From Hirudo medicinalis (lineage: Eukaryota > Annelida > Clitellata > Hirudinida > Hirudinidae), in the NCBI GenBank assembly GCA_011800805.1, contig MPNW01000622.1, positions 106,341 through 138,087 on the forward strand: DNA of 31,747 bases, read 5' to 3'. The notes beneath the pieces are model-generated. The model was not told the origin of the DNA. It saw nothing but the letters and a program-made list of their open reading frames with translations, and searched no databases. Positions 1 to 11,012 of this stretch are shown piece after piece; the stretch's first letter is position 1; each line of letters starts with the position of its first letter. A program made the position numbers and the translations under genes.

Positions 1-108
1 CTTCCAGCGCCAAATCTACAGGATCCGGAGCTTACACTTCCTAGGCGGTCGGAGAGATTACGCCTCAAAGCTCTGGGAGACTCTTCGGCTGGCGCGGAGG
101 TGTTGTGA
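1..108 (+). other. Possible 3' end of a truncated coding region
   Basis: Frame 1 is open from the window edge to a TGA at 106-108 and reads as a mixed-composition peptide containing [10 protein letters not shown], unlike the simple repeats that follow. Basic 'RRSxRxR' tails are common at the ends of Ty3/gypsy-type polyproteins, and the TGTTGTGACG that overlaps the stop could be the start of an LTR, but no second LTR or integrase is visible. Alternatively this is an exon with a donor at 100 (GAG|GTGTTG). That exon would end in phase 0 and could not join directly to the phase-1 acceptor at 2207. Too short to identify. Confidence 0.25.
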
Positions 109-118
109 CGCCATATTC

Positions 119-198
119 CATCCATCCATCCATCCAACCAACCATCCATCCAACCATCCATCCAACCATCCATCCGTCCATTCATCCGTCCAATCATC
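119..198. repeat. CCAT/CCAA tetranucleotide microsatellite
   Basis: Imperfect tandem CCAT units with CCAA and CCGT variants run across this interval. No coding signal. Confidence 0.9.
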
Positions 199-199
199 C

Positions 200-830
200 A
201 CTTGTGTTTTTCTATTTCATCCTGTACTGAATGTTTGTTAATGAATAGTATTTATGTATTCGTTTGTTCAACTTGTGCATTGTTCTGTTGTAATATTCAT
301 GTTCAAAACGTAATGATGTTGGTGACTAACTGTGCGCGGACTGTTTGTTAGCCACGGCTCGTTGTTCTTGTTGTTATTGTTGGAGAAAGTAAACAATGGA
401 AGCTGTACTCGTCTGTTTTGTACTTTTTTCTTTTTTTTTGTTGTTCGTTCATTCATTCATGCGATCGTTCAATTTCATCTGCTCATCCATTCATTGGTTC
501 CTTCGTTGTTGTAGTTGTCGCCCATCTTCTGCGTCGTCGTCGTCATCGTCATCATAATGGGCATCATCGTCATCATAATCGTCATCGTCATCTCCGATCG
601 GTACAGAAGTGCTTCCTGTTTGTGTTTTTAAATTCCGAAAGAGCGCCATCTCCGAATGAGGTCACGTTTCATCTGCTCAACTCCCGCCAACCGACAACAA
701 CTCGGTTAATAATAATAGCAGCAGCAACAACAACAACAACAGCAGCAGCAACAGCAACAACAACAACAACAACATTATTTCAGACGATCACGTTAGACAA
801 ACTAAGAAGCTGAGTTGAATTAATGATCAA
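200..830. other. Low-complexity non-coding stretch
   Basis: This stretch contains T-rich sequence (around 420-450), ATC/GTC-rich triplets (about 520-595) and a CAA/CAG run (about 717-776). The open frames here are products of these repeats, and I see no gene. Confidence 0.6.
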
Positions 831-887
831 TTATGCACTTTAAGAATATAAACAGCGATAATAACTATTGTTATTCTGATGTTCATG

Positions 888-996
888 ATGTCGACGACGA
901 CGACGATGATGATGCTGCTGATGATGATGATGATGATGCTGATGATGATGATGATGATGCTGCTGATGATGATGATGATGGAATTACTGTAATTGC

Positions 997-1028
<32 letters not shown>

Positions 1029-1046
1029 GAAGAAGAAGAAGAAGAA
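888..1046. repeat. Compound GAC/GAT, AAT and GAA trinucleotide array
   Basis: GAC then GAT/GCT triplets (to about 980) are followed by AAT (about 1000-1027) and then AGA triplets (to about 1046). The poly-Asp open frame across it is an artefact of the repeat. Confidence 0.9.
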
Positions 1047-1311
1047 TATATTATAATATTATGCGCAATTACTTAGCAGCTGAAAACCTTTCAACAAAGC
1101 AAGACATTACTAATATTAATTTCAATAAGACGTGAATTTTCTAACAAGAACAATGACTAAGATGATCTAACATGAGTAGTACACACAGGCAAGCCCTACA
1201 TTGCACTGCAACATACATGATGTATGATGATGTTGTATGTTACAATGTTGTAGATTTTAAGGTCATACATTATAATGTCATACATTTTGATGTAGTATAA
1301 TGGTATATAAC

Positions 1312-1500
1312 GTCAAAAGTACCAAAAAATGCCTTATGTTATACTATATTTTATTGTTATGCCAAAAGTACAATACCTTATGTTGTACTGTATTATATTG
1401 CTATGCCAAAAGTACAATGCCTTATGTTACACTGTCTTATATTGATACGCCAAAAGTACAATGCCTTATGTTACACTATCTTACATTAATATGTTGTAAT
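1312..1500. repeat. 44-bp minisatellite, about four copies
   Basis: The marker GCCAAAAGTA occurs at 1361, 1405 and 1449, exactly 44 bp apart, and a diverged GTCAAAAGTA starts at 1312. Each unit continues with CAATGCCTTATGTT-like sequence and an AT-rich part. Because 44 is not a multiple of three, the long open frame across it is not evidence of coding. Confidence 0.85.
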
Positions 1501-1889
1501 CCCTGACCTCATATTGTCACATTCGATGGTATCACAAGTTTCCATCTTTCCATCGCTTGCTTCACTGTAAATAAAAAAGATTCCTTCAGATCAATGATGG
1601 AGAAATCTTGGATTTCACCTCCTTCTTTCCAATAAAATTGGCCTTCTGTAATTTTCCCATCCTGTCGTCAGGTCAGTCAGTCAGTCTGTTATCAGACCAG
1701 CTGCTGCCATATTTGTCATTGGCTTGTATTAATTGAGCTAATGACTTTGTTTCATGCTAATTACGTGACGGAGTTAATTGGCCAATTATGCTGTCAAAAC
1801 ACCTTTTCGCTCCTCTATTCTCCTGCCAGCTTTTCTAAACTGTCACTGTCTATGAAATATCATCACCGTCATCGTCGTAACCGGTGTCA

Positions 1890-2036
1890 TCATCTTCATT
1901 GTTATGATCATCATCATCTTCATTGTTATGATCATCATCATCTTCATTGTTATGATCATCATCGTCTTCATTGTTATGATCATCATCGTCTTCATTGTTA
2001 TGATCATCGTCATCTTCATTGTTACGATCGTCGTCG
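1890..2036. repeat. 24-bp minisatellite, six copies
   Basis: TCTTCATT recurs at 1893, 1917, 1941, 1965, 1989 and 2013, giving an exact 24-bp period. The unit is built from ATC triplets plus TTCATTGTTATG. Because the period divides by three, all frames stay open through it, so the ORFs here carry no gene information. Confidence 0.9.
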
Positions 2037-2206
2037 CCGTCAAATTGTCATTCGAATTGATTCGTCACGGTCATTACCATAATTATTTCTGAAGTCACAA
2101 TTTGTCATCATTAGCGGTGAGTCACCTCCATTTAGTGATTCAAACAAGGGTCGTTAAGACCGATCAATCATTGGATCAATTTAGTCCCATTCTTCCCCCC
2201 TCAAAG

Positions 2207-2386
2207 GTTACGAGGGCACCAGGACCATCGACAGGAGGCTTTTCCACAACGAGGTGGACGAGGCCTGCAAGGGCATAAAAATCTACCAGGCCTACCGCAA
2301 CATCTCCAAGTCCTACGACAACTGCAACGACGTCGTCCACAGTGACAGAGGGGAGGATCCTGTCATGAGGAGGTGGAAACAGGAAA
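2207..2386 (+). CDS. Internal coding exon of unrecognised gene (gene 1), 5' part off-window or unseen
   Basis: Acceptor CCCCCCTCAAAG precedes 2207 and donor AAA|GTGAGT follows 2386. The exon starts and ends in phase 1 and encodes about 60 residues of ordinary, non-repetitive composition (for example RTIDRRLFHNEVDEACKGIK and GEDPVMRRWKQE). The last base A joins TG at 2785 to make an in-frame ATG (Met) codon, so the reading frame runs smoothly into the next exon. The phase-1 acceptor means at least one more exon lies upstream. I did not find it, and the coding-like piece at 1-99 does not match in phase. The peptide is charged and probably helical, but I do not recognise its family. Confidence 0.75.
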
Positions 2387-2784
2387 GTGAGTCGAACGAC
2401 GGACCTGTCTGTCCATCTGTCTGTTGGACGATGTCACAGAAGTGTGACTTACCCGTGGAATATTTTGTTTTTTCCTTAGGGGAGCCACAATTATCATAAT
2501 TACTGTTATTATATTTTATGGCCGAAAGCTCTGAGAGTCCATTAATGGTTGATTAGCAGGTTCAAGCCCCCATACCTTTTCCATGTGTGTCATATGTTGT
2601 AATGGTTGAATAATTGCAAGACAACAATTGTATTCGTATTTTTTATTTATCCGATATTTTGAGTGCCTTATTTATCCGAACAGCATGAAGGCACTTTTGA
2701 ATCGAACTACCATTTATATGGCGCCCCCTACCCGAGGACGCTCTGTGGCAGTGCAACGGACGTTAATAAACAATTTTTTCTCAG

Positions 2785-5297
2785 TGGCCAAGAGGAATCT
2801 GATGAAGTCCATTGATGACATCATCGACAATTTCGACAGCGAAGAATGTCCAGGAGAACAGGAAAAGCTGGACCCCTTCAAGGTCCGCCCCGCAGGAAAT
2901 TCCAGCTTCAGAAGTGTAAACGTCCCTCACACAAACGGGGCCTCCAACATCGTGCAGGCGAGTTCGAAGGCGTTCTCGGCCGGGAAGGATCACCTCAGAA
3001 CCCAGACGCTCATTCTGCCGAGAGCTGTGAAGAAGACCGGGAGGATGGTCATCCCAGGCAGTCCCCCCAAAAAATTAATTCAAGAATGTTCGAAGTCTGG
3101 CGACGAGGTGTTCTCATTTTGTGGTCAGAGGTTGAGCGAATTCTGTGAGAAACTCCTCCACGACGAGTCTAAGAGTGGCGATCGTTCGGACGGGGGGAAC
3201 AACACCAACGACAAGTCCGTTTACAGTGTCGAGAGAAATCGTTTTACGCTGCTGGAGGATCCGATGTCTAAGGACCAGACCGATCGTTCCAATCCCACCT
3301 TCCCTTTTCACACTCAAATAATTAAATGTGATAACACTAAAAACAAACCACCAGCTGACAACTTTTGCATCGAGAATGGTGATGACGAGAATTTGAATCG
3401 TCTTCACCAACATCGGTCCTCGGTTGGCAACAAAATTTACGAGGAGATAAGCATCGAAGAACCGGATTTGACTGAAAAAATCGTTGAAAGCGACCCAAAA
3501 TCACAATGCACGTCAGATCAAACTGGCATTGAATTGTCCGGTACGGGTAAAGGTGAACTTGTTGCTTTTGAAGGAGATCTGAGCTCTGAAATTGAAATGA
3601 TAAAACTCAATAAAAGTGGAAAATCCAGGAGAGAAGAATTGATAAACATTTTGTCCGACCTTAACGACCAGTTGGAGAAGTGGGAGCTGGAGAAGGGAAG
3701 GCACGAGCGCGAGCTGCCGAGACCGGATTCTGGAAAGTCACAGACTCGGAATTATCAGTGCAAGTCGGAAAATCTCGAAGAATGTTCCGTCACCGAGATT
3801 TCCGAATACTCGAAGAGCCTCAACGAATTGACCGAAAAACTGACGACGTTTGAGAGCGGCAGGAACATCCAGGAGCCACCAAAATCGTTCCTGCGTCCAC
3901 TGAGGGAAAACCTGGAAACGGGGACCGAGAAGAAGGAAAGCATTTGTTCGGTGGAGTTGAAAAACCCATGTTTCAAGTACAAGAGCGGACTGGTGAAGCC
4001 TCACATCGCTAAGAAGGAGAACCGGCCCAAACCGGCAGTTCCCCCGAAGCCGAAATTTATGAAGGATCGACGACGAGCTTGTTTTTCGTCCGATGATTTT
4101 CAAGCCACCAACAATTTCAATGAAATTGAAAGCGAAAATCTCGAGGCCTCTGATTGCAATTCCAGATATTCGAATGCCAGAAATGATTCGCTTCTGCACG
4201 GTAATTTGCTGGTTCGAGTTTCAATGTCCTCTTCTTCACTGGATTATCAGTCGTCCAGCCTTTTTTCGACGCCATCGCCGTCTTCATCATCCACTTCTCA
4301 ATCGTTCACCCCGTCACCAAGCCCTGCCTCGAGTCGGACCCTCGCGGCCTTCCCCCCATCATCGCCATCACCAGAATCACCACCTGCTCGCTACGAATCT
4401 CCGTCATCAATATCCAGAGACTCATCGTTCACGCTGTCGCCTCCATCACCCCACCATCAATCCACAACTTTCAGCAGCACAAAATACAAACTGGTCAGAC
4501 CTCCTGCTCCCCTTTCTCTTTCAGAAACACCATCTTCTTTGTCGCCGTTGTCGTCGACTTCTTCTTCGCCATTGTTTCTTTCACCGCAGCTGCCGCCGTC
4601 GTCGTGTCCGGCTTCTGTGGAACTTGGCAGGAAGAAGATTGACAAAGTCTGGATTCCAAGCCCAGTCAACAAATCTTTCAAGGTTTACAAAATATCTTCG
4701 AGGGGCAAGAAATCTCCTTTTGGAAGGCATTTAAGAGAAGATCTGGCAAGCGGAATGACTGGCTCGGCGGGAAATGTCAGCAACCTTCAAAAAATGGAAT
4801 CGGACCCGCTGGGTCGTTCCGCTTCGACCAGAAGCGTCGAGATCCTTCCCGAAAGGAGGGACTCCTACGCGTCCATGGAAAAGTACCGGGCCCTGAACAA
4901 CAGCAGGAGAGCCCTGAGCAAAAGGTACGAACTGGTAACCATAACCACCAAGGAAGAGACTGTGACCCTCAAGAATGTGGACGGCTCAAAGTTCAGAAGA
5001 AAGAGCCTCGGTAAGACCACCATCTCGAACCCGCCCGAATCTTTGAATGCTGCCGAGAGGTTGTATTATCTTCTTGGCGGAGTGAAGGAAAAAGACGAAG
5101 ATGGCAACGATGATGATCGTGATCATGACAAGCTGGAGTTACCCGAGGGCACAGAGATGCTTAGAGTAGAGGCATACAGGCTGCCCAGGGATCAAAAGGT
5201 CAAGGAGGAAATCAAAGAAAGCGGATGTAGTTATGAAGGTCTTGTCAGTTCGCTCGTGTCTCTGGCAAAAGATAGTAATGATGAAGAGCTTAAATAA
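2785..5297 (+). CDS. Last exon of gene 1: disordered Ser/Pro-rich protein of unknown family
   Basis: One 2.5-kb exon runs from acceptor TTTTTTCTCAG to TAA at 5295-5297. It adds about 837 residues to the preceding exon. The open frame extends back to 2628 only because the intron happens to be open there. Visible parts, numbered from the 2207 exon: a charged N-terminal segment (AKRNLMKSIDDIIDNFDSEE); a short likely coiled coil near 343-373 (REELINILSDLNDQLEKWEL); a basic-proline stretch near 474 (RPKPAVPPKPKF) that resembles SH3 ligands; a Ser/Pro-rich disordered region at about 540-670; a basic region with SPVNKSFKVYK; and an acidic patch followed by a helical C-terminus ending SLAKDSNDEELK. 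There is no catalytic domain or membrane segment. A scaffold or cytoskeletal adaptor is plausible, but that is inference. Coding is supported by balanced codon use and clean splice phase. Confidence 0.8.
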
Positions 5298-7226
5298 TTT
5301 TTTTTAATCTGTCATAATAGAAGTTTTTTGTTCTTTCTCAGTGGTCGAAGTCGATGCTGAAAACGGTAAACTCATCGATTAGCACTGTTTACAACTTCTG
5401 TTTTGTCTTTGTTTTGTATCACTTGATGCTAACTTATTGCTTATTATGTTCCTCTGCCAAAAGTTAGTCCAGTAGGTTGGTTCTGTCTGTGCATCAGAGG
5501 ATACTTTGGAGTTACCCGCCACGGTGGAGGATGTATTTTGGAGGACTGGAAGTTGTTAAAACTGAATATTCACGTCATCTTGTTTTGAACTTCATCCATT
5601 CTTTGACGAAGGTGTTGTTGCACGATTGAGTTTGAAAGTACTTTTGTCCATTTTAGATTTTGTTTTGTCAAATCTTCTAAGTCAATAATGTTGTTCGGCG
5701 AGTGTTCCCAAGTCTATCGGTTTGTTTTGTTCTTATCAGTAGCTTTTAGTGGCCATTCTTGTGTTTCGCTCTGTCGAATATGATTTCACTATCTTGTTTC
5801 ATTTGGTCGCATTTAGCGTCTTTGCGGTCGATTCGACCGTGTCGGTGTTTTGGAATTATTTTTGTGCATTTATCTGAATCGTGCCTCTCGCAGTGGTCTA
5901 CTTTCTCCAACCTACTCCAGAATTTTCTTGAAAACCGAGGACCAAGCCGTCGCGTGCCTTGACTTTTGGTATATTCTGATCGGAGTGCCTCTTTATGCGG
6001 ATGCTTTTTTTGGAGTAATTTATTTTATTTAAGTATTTATCCTCAAGTTAGATGCTTTTTACTGTTTTACTTATTTCTATGAAAAGATGTTCAATTTAGA
6101 GGTTCTGTTGCTTCAAATATTTCCTTCTTATTATTCTTAAGGATTTGCAGTTCCTTGGTGTTTCTAGTGCTCAGTATTAACCTTTTGGTCCTGTACATAA
6201 ATTGGCACGTTTGGAACATAATGTGGCTTGGGCAGACCTTTTTGGATTTTCCTACTTTCATTCTCTTTTGACAGCTTACTTTCAAGACTTTGCACAAAAA
6301 TTTGAGTTCATAAACTAGTCTTACCTCAATGGGGATAACTTCTCCCTTCTTTCGGTTTAGATGGTTTTTAATTTTTTTTTTTTTTGCCGGAGGTGAAGAT
6401 GCTCATAAAATTGTTTGGGCAGTATTTAACTTTATTGCTTTGTACGCAAAAGTAAAGATGTTTCCCAATAAATTATCAACCGAGACTTGTCTCATTCATA
6501 GGTGCAGGCGAGTAAATGTGCTGGCGACGGTTACTCGGAGTACAATCATATTCGTCACCTATGGTTGCGATGACGGCTTGTGGGAAATACCCAATATAAA
6601 TTTGTAAATTAACAATTATTTCTAATTATAATTAAATGTAATGGTTGAAAAGATCGAGATCTTTGTAATAACCATTCATTTAGTAAACATCCCTAAATTT
6701 TACATTCCATGTGATTCGTGCCTTTTTCGAATTCTGCCTCACGACTGGCTGGACGAAATCGACGTTGTTTCTGACTAAACAATAAACTAAACAAGAATAA
6801 ACTAAACAAGAGGGTTAAAACCGGTATTTGTTATCTGATAATTCGACAATTGTCGAATAATACAATAAAGTTCATCAAAAAAGTTATTGAGTGGGACAAG
6901 CGAGTACATTGACTTGGAATGAAACAAATTTTAGATCTTTCGCTAGAGGCTACGATCAAAATTCAACACTCCGTGCCATTTAACTATGTTTGAACCTACT
7001 TAAACAAATAATAAATATGTGCAAATGAATTTAAGCAATATTTAGAATAATTTGTTTTGATATTTGAAATGTTTTACATGTTTAAGGCACAAGATAGGCG
7101 GCAAAGCAATTTTTGAGAACTTTTAGTTGATATTTACAAACAAACCGCCGATCCAATCGCGAAATTCTAATTTGTGAAGCCAAAGAGTTAAATTTGTCAC
7201 ATAAATTCACAACATTTGCGAAATTA
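5298..7226 (+). other. 3' UTR of gene 1 and intergenic spacer
   Basis: No AATAAA appears in the first 1.1 kb after the stop. The first is at 6467-6472, so the 3' UTR may be long. A 16-bp duplicated AATAAACTAAACAAGA lies at about 6781-6812. Short open frames here (5759-6032, 6091-6297, 6329-6607) lack splice context and recognisable composition, so no gene is called. Confidence 0.4.
6467..6472 (+). promoter_or_regulatory. Candidate polyadenylation signal, gene 1
   Basis: This is the first canonical AATAAA after the gene 1 stop codon. A different, non-canonical signal closer to the stop cannot be excluded. Confidence 0.3.
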
Positions 7227-7232
7227 ATGTGA
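7227..7232 (+). promoter_or_regulatory. Start-stop minimal uORF (ATGTGA) before the REV7-like start
   Basis: ATG is directly followed by TGA, ending 7 nt before the main ATG at 7240. If it lies in the 5' UTR, it is a minimal uORF of the kind that can stall or divert initiating ribosomes. The transcript start is unknown. Confidence 0.4.
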
Positions 7233-7239
7233 CACTAAA

Positions 7240-7974
7240 ATGAGTAAGAGGTACGAAGAGGTGACGTCTGTGCCGATGTTTTGCGAGCTTTTCGACGCTC
7301 TTGTCCACTCGTTCCTCTACTCCAGGGGCTTGTACCCACTCCAGGCGTTCGAACTTCGCAAGAAATACGGGGTTCCCATACACATCTGCACACACGACGA
7401 GGTGAGGAACTACATCGAATCCCTTTGTCGGTCTCTGGCTTCTATGTTGGAGGAACACAGGATCGACAAGATAGAAGTGGCCGTCATAGACACAAAGAAG
7501 GACTTCATTAAAGAAAAACTCGTCATCGAACCGATGTCTTTACCCAGGTTCGAGGTAGCCACTCTGACAGTGGAGGAATTGTTCAAACTGGAAGAACATC
7601 TTAGAGCCTCCTTGCTAAAGCTTCTGCAGTCATTTGCATCACTACCAGTTCTCAAAATAGCTCCAAATTGCACCTGGAAAGTGAAGGTTTGTGCCAAGAT
7701 GGCAGTATATCTCGAGCTTCTCGAGAAGCAGAAAACCTCAGGAGAAATGTTTTGGCTTTTTGAAGAGGATGACGACGACGAAGAACTTCCAAGGAGTTCA
7801 GAAAACCTCAAAAGCAATGCTGTCATTGGCTTAAACAAAGATGAGGAAGTGGAATTGAATGATGATGATGATGATGATAATGGTCCATTTACAGTCATAC
7901 CTTTGAAAAACATCAAGTCTAAATTCATGGAGGTTCACATGCACATCACAGACTTTTCATGCCAGGAACTCTAG
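7240..7974 (+). CDS. MAD2L2: MAD2L2/REV7-like HORMA-domain protein, intronless
   Basis: The product has 244 residues. REV7/MAD2L2 is the HORMA adaptor of DNA polymerase zeta (with REV3 and REV1) and of shieldin. Its 'safety-belt' closes over a partner peptide, and it acts in the nucleus in translesion synthesis, break repair choice and mitotic control. Family hallmarks seen: FCELFDALVHSFLYSRGLYP near the start, RKKYGVPIHI at 40-49, NYIESL (Tyr58, corresponding to human Tyr63), IDKIEVAVIDTKK at 75-87, FWLFE with Trp172 (corresponding to human Trp171) and PFTVIPLKNIKSKFMEVHMHI near the C-terminus. Human REV7 has 211 residues. The extra length is an acidic insert at about 174-215, including Asp runs encoded by GAT repeats, placed in the safety-belt region. 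The start is chosen because family homology begins a few residues in and there is an A at -3. No intron is needed, so a retroposed origin is possible. Confidence 0.9.
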   Translation: MSKRYEEVTSVPMFCELFDALVHSFLYSRGLYPLQAFELRKKYGVPIHICTHDEVRNYIESLCRSLASMLEEHRIDKIEVAVIDTKKDFIKEKLVIEPMSLPRFEVATLTVEELFKLEEHLRASLLKLLQSFASLPVLKIAPNCTWKVKVCAKMAVYLELLEKQKTSGEMFWLFEEDDDDEELPRSSENLKSNAVIGLNKDEEVELNDDDDDDNGPFTVIPLKNIKSKFMEVHMHITDFSCQEL

Positions 7975-8258
7975 CTGTGAGATTCCCAATATCAGTGTCG
8001 ACTCTTTGTTCTCTTTTGTGTATATGTAACAGTTTATTGATTGGCACATCACCTCGCTCATGAATTGAACAAACTTGCTTACAGAAAATTTTACAACAAT
8101 CTTTTGCACCTATTTATTATTTTTGGGTTCATTGTTCAAACATCATTAAGAGGCACCTGCAATTGCTTCAAGATTATTGAAACGGAGCAGACCGTATTTA
8201 ATGATTTTTGAATTGTTATTTGAAATTGTTATTTCGATGAATGGACTTTGCATCCGAG

Positions 8259-8264
8259 AATAAA
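8259..8264 (+). promoter_or_regulatory. Polyadenylation signal AATAAA for the REV7-like gene
   Basis: A canonical hexamer lies 285 nt after the stop codon, the first one downstream of the gene. Confidence 0.6.
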
Positions 8265-10495
8265 GTATAAAGTGATTTAAAAATTTGTTTAAACACTTTT
8301 TATGTTAACTATTCAGAATAGTCTTTAAATGTTCAAAAGTAATGAGCAGTATGAAAAGAAGTCTGAGATAAGTGATTCCTAACAGACAACTTTGATGGAG
8401 TGGAGTGTGGCATCTAACCTGTTAAACGTATGTTTTCGAGTGACCTTTCATCCCTATCAATCTATGTCTGACCAGACCTATCTTCTTGAAGTTGATACAT
8501 CAAAAAATTTATTATGTAACTTAACTTTCTTAAGATGTATAGACACTTTCAACTTTAAAAAGGGAAAGGAAATCATTATATAAAAAATAGACTTCAATTA
8601 TTAAAAACAAAAACAATTTAACGTCGACGGAATAGCTGACGACTCGAACATTTTAAACGAAATTTTCTTTCTATTGTGTTCTAGATTCAGCCTGATCTCA
8701 GGACAAACATTTACCTTACAGTCCACCTGCTTGATGTCCTGTCATTCTAAATTTTGATTTATCTTTTTTTATTCATTTACTTATTCCTTCTGTATTAATT
8801 TGAAACTCAGTGTCCCGATTATCTTTATGAACTTACTCGTTACGAAACAGGCAGCTTAAGTAATTAAGTTTTCGCAAGCTTTCATTAACTTTTGACTTCT
8901 TTTTAAAATTTTGTTTGTTTACAGTACTTTTAAAAGGGAAAGCCACATTAACTTGCTCTTGAAATACTTTTTCATATTTTCGCTGTTATTTACGCACTAT
9001 TTTGAGCTTATAATCCGGCGAATATCAACAAATTAGCAGACGACACAACGCCAAACGTACTAGTTGGATCTAAGAGTGATTGATGTTACTGAAATTTAAT
9101 TTTTATATGTCTATATTAAAATTATTTTTGTAATTAAAATTAGCTTCTTTTTTGTTGAAAGTGATATTTTTAAGAACCTTTGGAAAGTCTTTGAAGTGTG
9201 GTTACAAAATGTGGTTAAAATCGGCTTTTCAAACGGATTATTCGCTCAAATACAACTTAAAAATACTATTTTTGTTGTTATACTTAAATCAAGTAGTTAT
9301 GCTAATAGTTTTAGTAATTAATAACAATATTTTCAAGAACTTCACACTTCAAGAAAGTCAAGTCATCAATTTGTCAAAATTGCATCTTCAGTAACTTGAA
9401 GATCACGACTAGCACAAGTTGAACAATTATTTTTAGGACTACAGCTCATTTCATCCAAGAAGATTATTAAAATTATGCAGTCGTTTAAAATCGTGCAACT
9501 GCTACTACCACAACTGCGTAATATTGTGGTCCACAGCAGCAACAACAATACTATTCAAATAAATTTAAAAGCTACGTGTCTGTTGTATGGCTTTTAGGTT
9601 TAGATGAGGCTTTAAGCGGCCAGGTTATTATCAAAAAAAGGGTGATGTCATGACTGTTCTACTACTACATTAAAATTATCATTTGTACTATTTCGATTTT
9701 GGCATGTCGAAGATGATGGCTGACGATGAATGACGATTGTGGCGGTGATTGCAATTATTGTATTGTAATTAACTGTAATTACTGTAATAAATAATAACAA
9801 TAATTGATCTCACTGATATTTATTATCATTACCAGCACCAAACTCTAAGATCTCATTGGTCTGCATGCCTAATGATACCTCCTGTTTCTCTCTCAAACAA
9901 AACTTGAGCATTTAAGAACCTCACTGCCGACAACTGGATTCTATAAAAAGATCCTTAGCTACGTTGTCTGACCGGATAGTTGAACTATTGACGGGAAATA
10001 TAATAAATAATATATAAATGTCAACTGACTGTAATAAAATATAAATTATTTTATTCAGTTAATTAAGCGGATGTCTCTGGTGAGTTGGACAGTTTTCTGT
10101 TACTTCCCAGTAGCATTTATTCTCTGTTTTGACGATTCATCAGATGATTCGAAAATAGCCATTTTGTAAGATTAACTTACGATTAATCGGGTTTAATAGT
10201 TTTTAATCGTTTTAATCGGATTTTGAGCGTTGCAAGTGAAACTCTCTCAGTGAGTTTCTGGGACTTGTGAAATCCATGCTGATTAATATTATTTTCATTA
10301 TTACATTATTTTCTCACTGGCTTGTCAGTCACTCGCAGTAAATGTAGTAGGATTTCAAACAGGTTTTGATGATTACATGGAAGCAATGAATTCTTAAAAA
10401 ATAATTTTATTTTTACACAAATAAAACTTAACTTCAAATTCACACGATAATTAGGCCGACATATTGTTGAGGATGTCATTTATTGAACTAGTCCA
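8265..10495. other. AT-rich intergenic stretch, no gene seen
   Basis: Short open frames at 8392-8583 and 9152-9394 have biased AT-rich composition and no splice or homology support. There is no clear repeat element. Confidence 0.5.
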
Positions 10496-10497
10496 TT

Positions 10498-10571
10498 GTT
10501 ATCGTTATCTTTATCGTCATCACCATCACCATTGTTATCGTCATCGTCATCACAATCATCATCATAATCAC
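10498..10571. repeat. ATC/GTT trinucleotide microsatellite
   Basis: Imperfect TCATCG, TCACCA and TTATCG triplets. Confidence 0.8.
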
Positions 10572-10860
10572 TACTGATTATATTGGAAATCTGCCATGAC
10601 TTCTCCTAAAACAGTGGCCAGTTTTGAACCTATGAATATTTAATGAGTACGAACATTTTTTTTTGCCAACCGAATAAATTATGCTAATGACGCCCAGCTT
10701 GTTTACTCTAGACGGCCTATGCCTGTCATTGTCAAAGTGTGCAGAAGAGTTTTGAAACTTACAACTTGGGACCATCTTACTAAAGATCATTACTCAGATT
10801 CATGACATATTTTAATCCTGTTATTAACTGATTGGAGGTCATTTTAATCTATAAATTTTA

Positions 10861-11012
10861 AAATGAATGAATGAATGAATGAATTGATAGTTGGATGGAA
10901 TGAACGGGTGACGGCGAATGAAAGCGTGAGCGAGTGAGTGAGTGAGTGAGTGAGTGAGTGAGTGGGTGAGTGGGTGAGTGGGTGGGTGGGTGGGTGAGTG
11001 AGTGGGTGAGCT
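10861..11012. repeat. GAAT then GAGT/GGGT tetranucleotide arrays
   Basis: Tandem GAAT (10863-10882) is followed, after a short unique piece, by GAGT and GGGT units at about 10926-11010. Confidence 0.9.

Noticed and set aside
833..1135. Poly-Asp protein
   Set aside because: Product of GAC/GAT and AAT triplet repeats.
1312..1500. CRISPR-like array
   Set aside because: Units are contiguous with no unique spacers, and the genome is eukaryotic.
1300..1506. 68-codon open frame
   Set aside because: It is made of the 44-bp minisatellite and has no independent coding signal.
2628..2784. N-terminal extension of the 889-codon open frame
   Set aside because: It is the 3' part of intron 2387-2784; acceptor and donor phases fit exon 2207-2386.
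4093..4734. 213-codon Arg/His-rich open frame
   Set aside because: Off-frame shadow of the Ser/Pro-rich part of gene 1.
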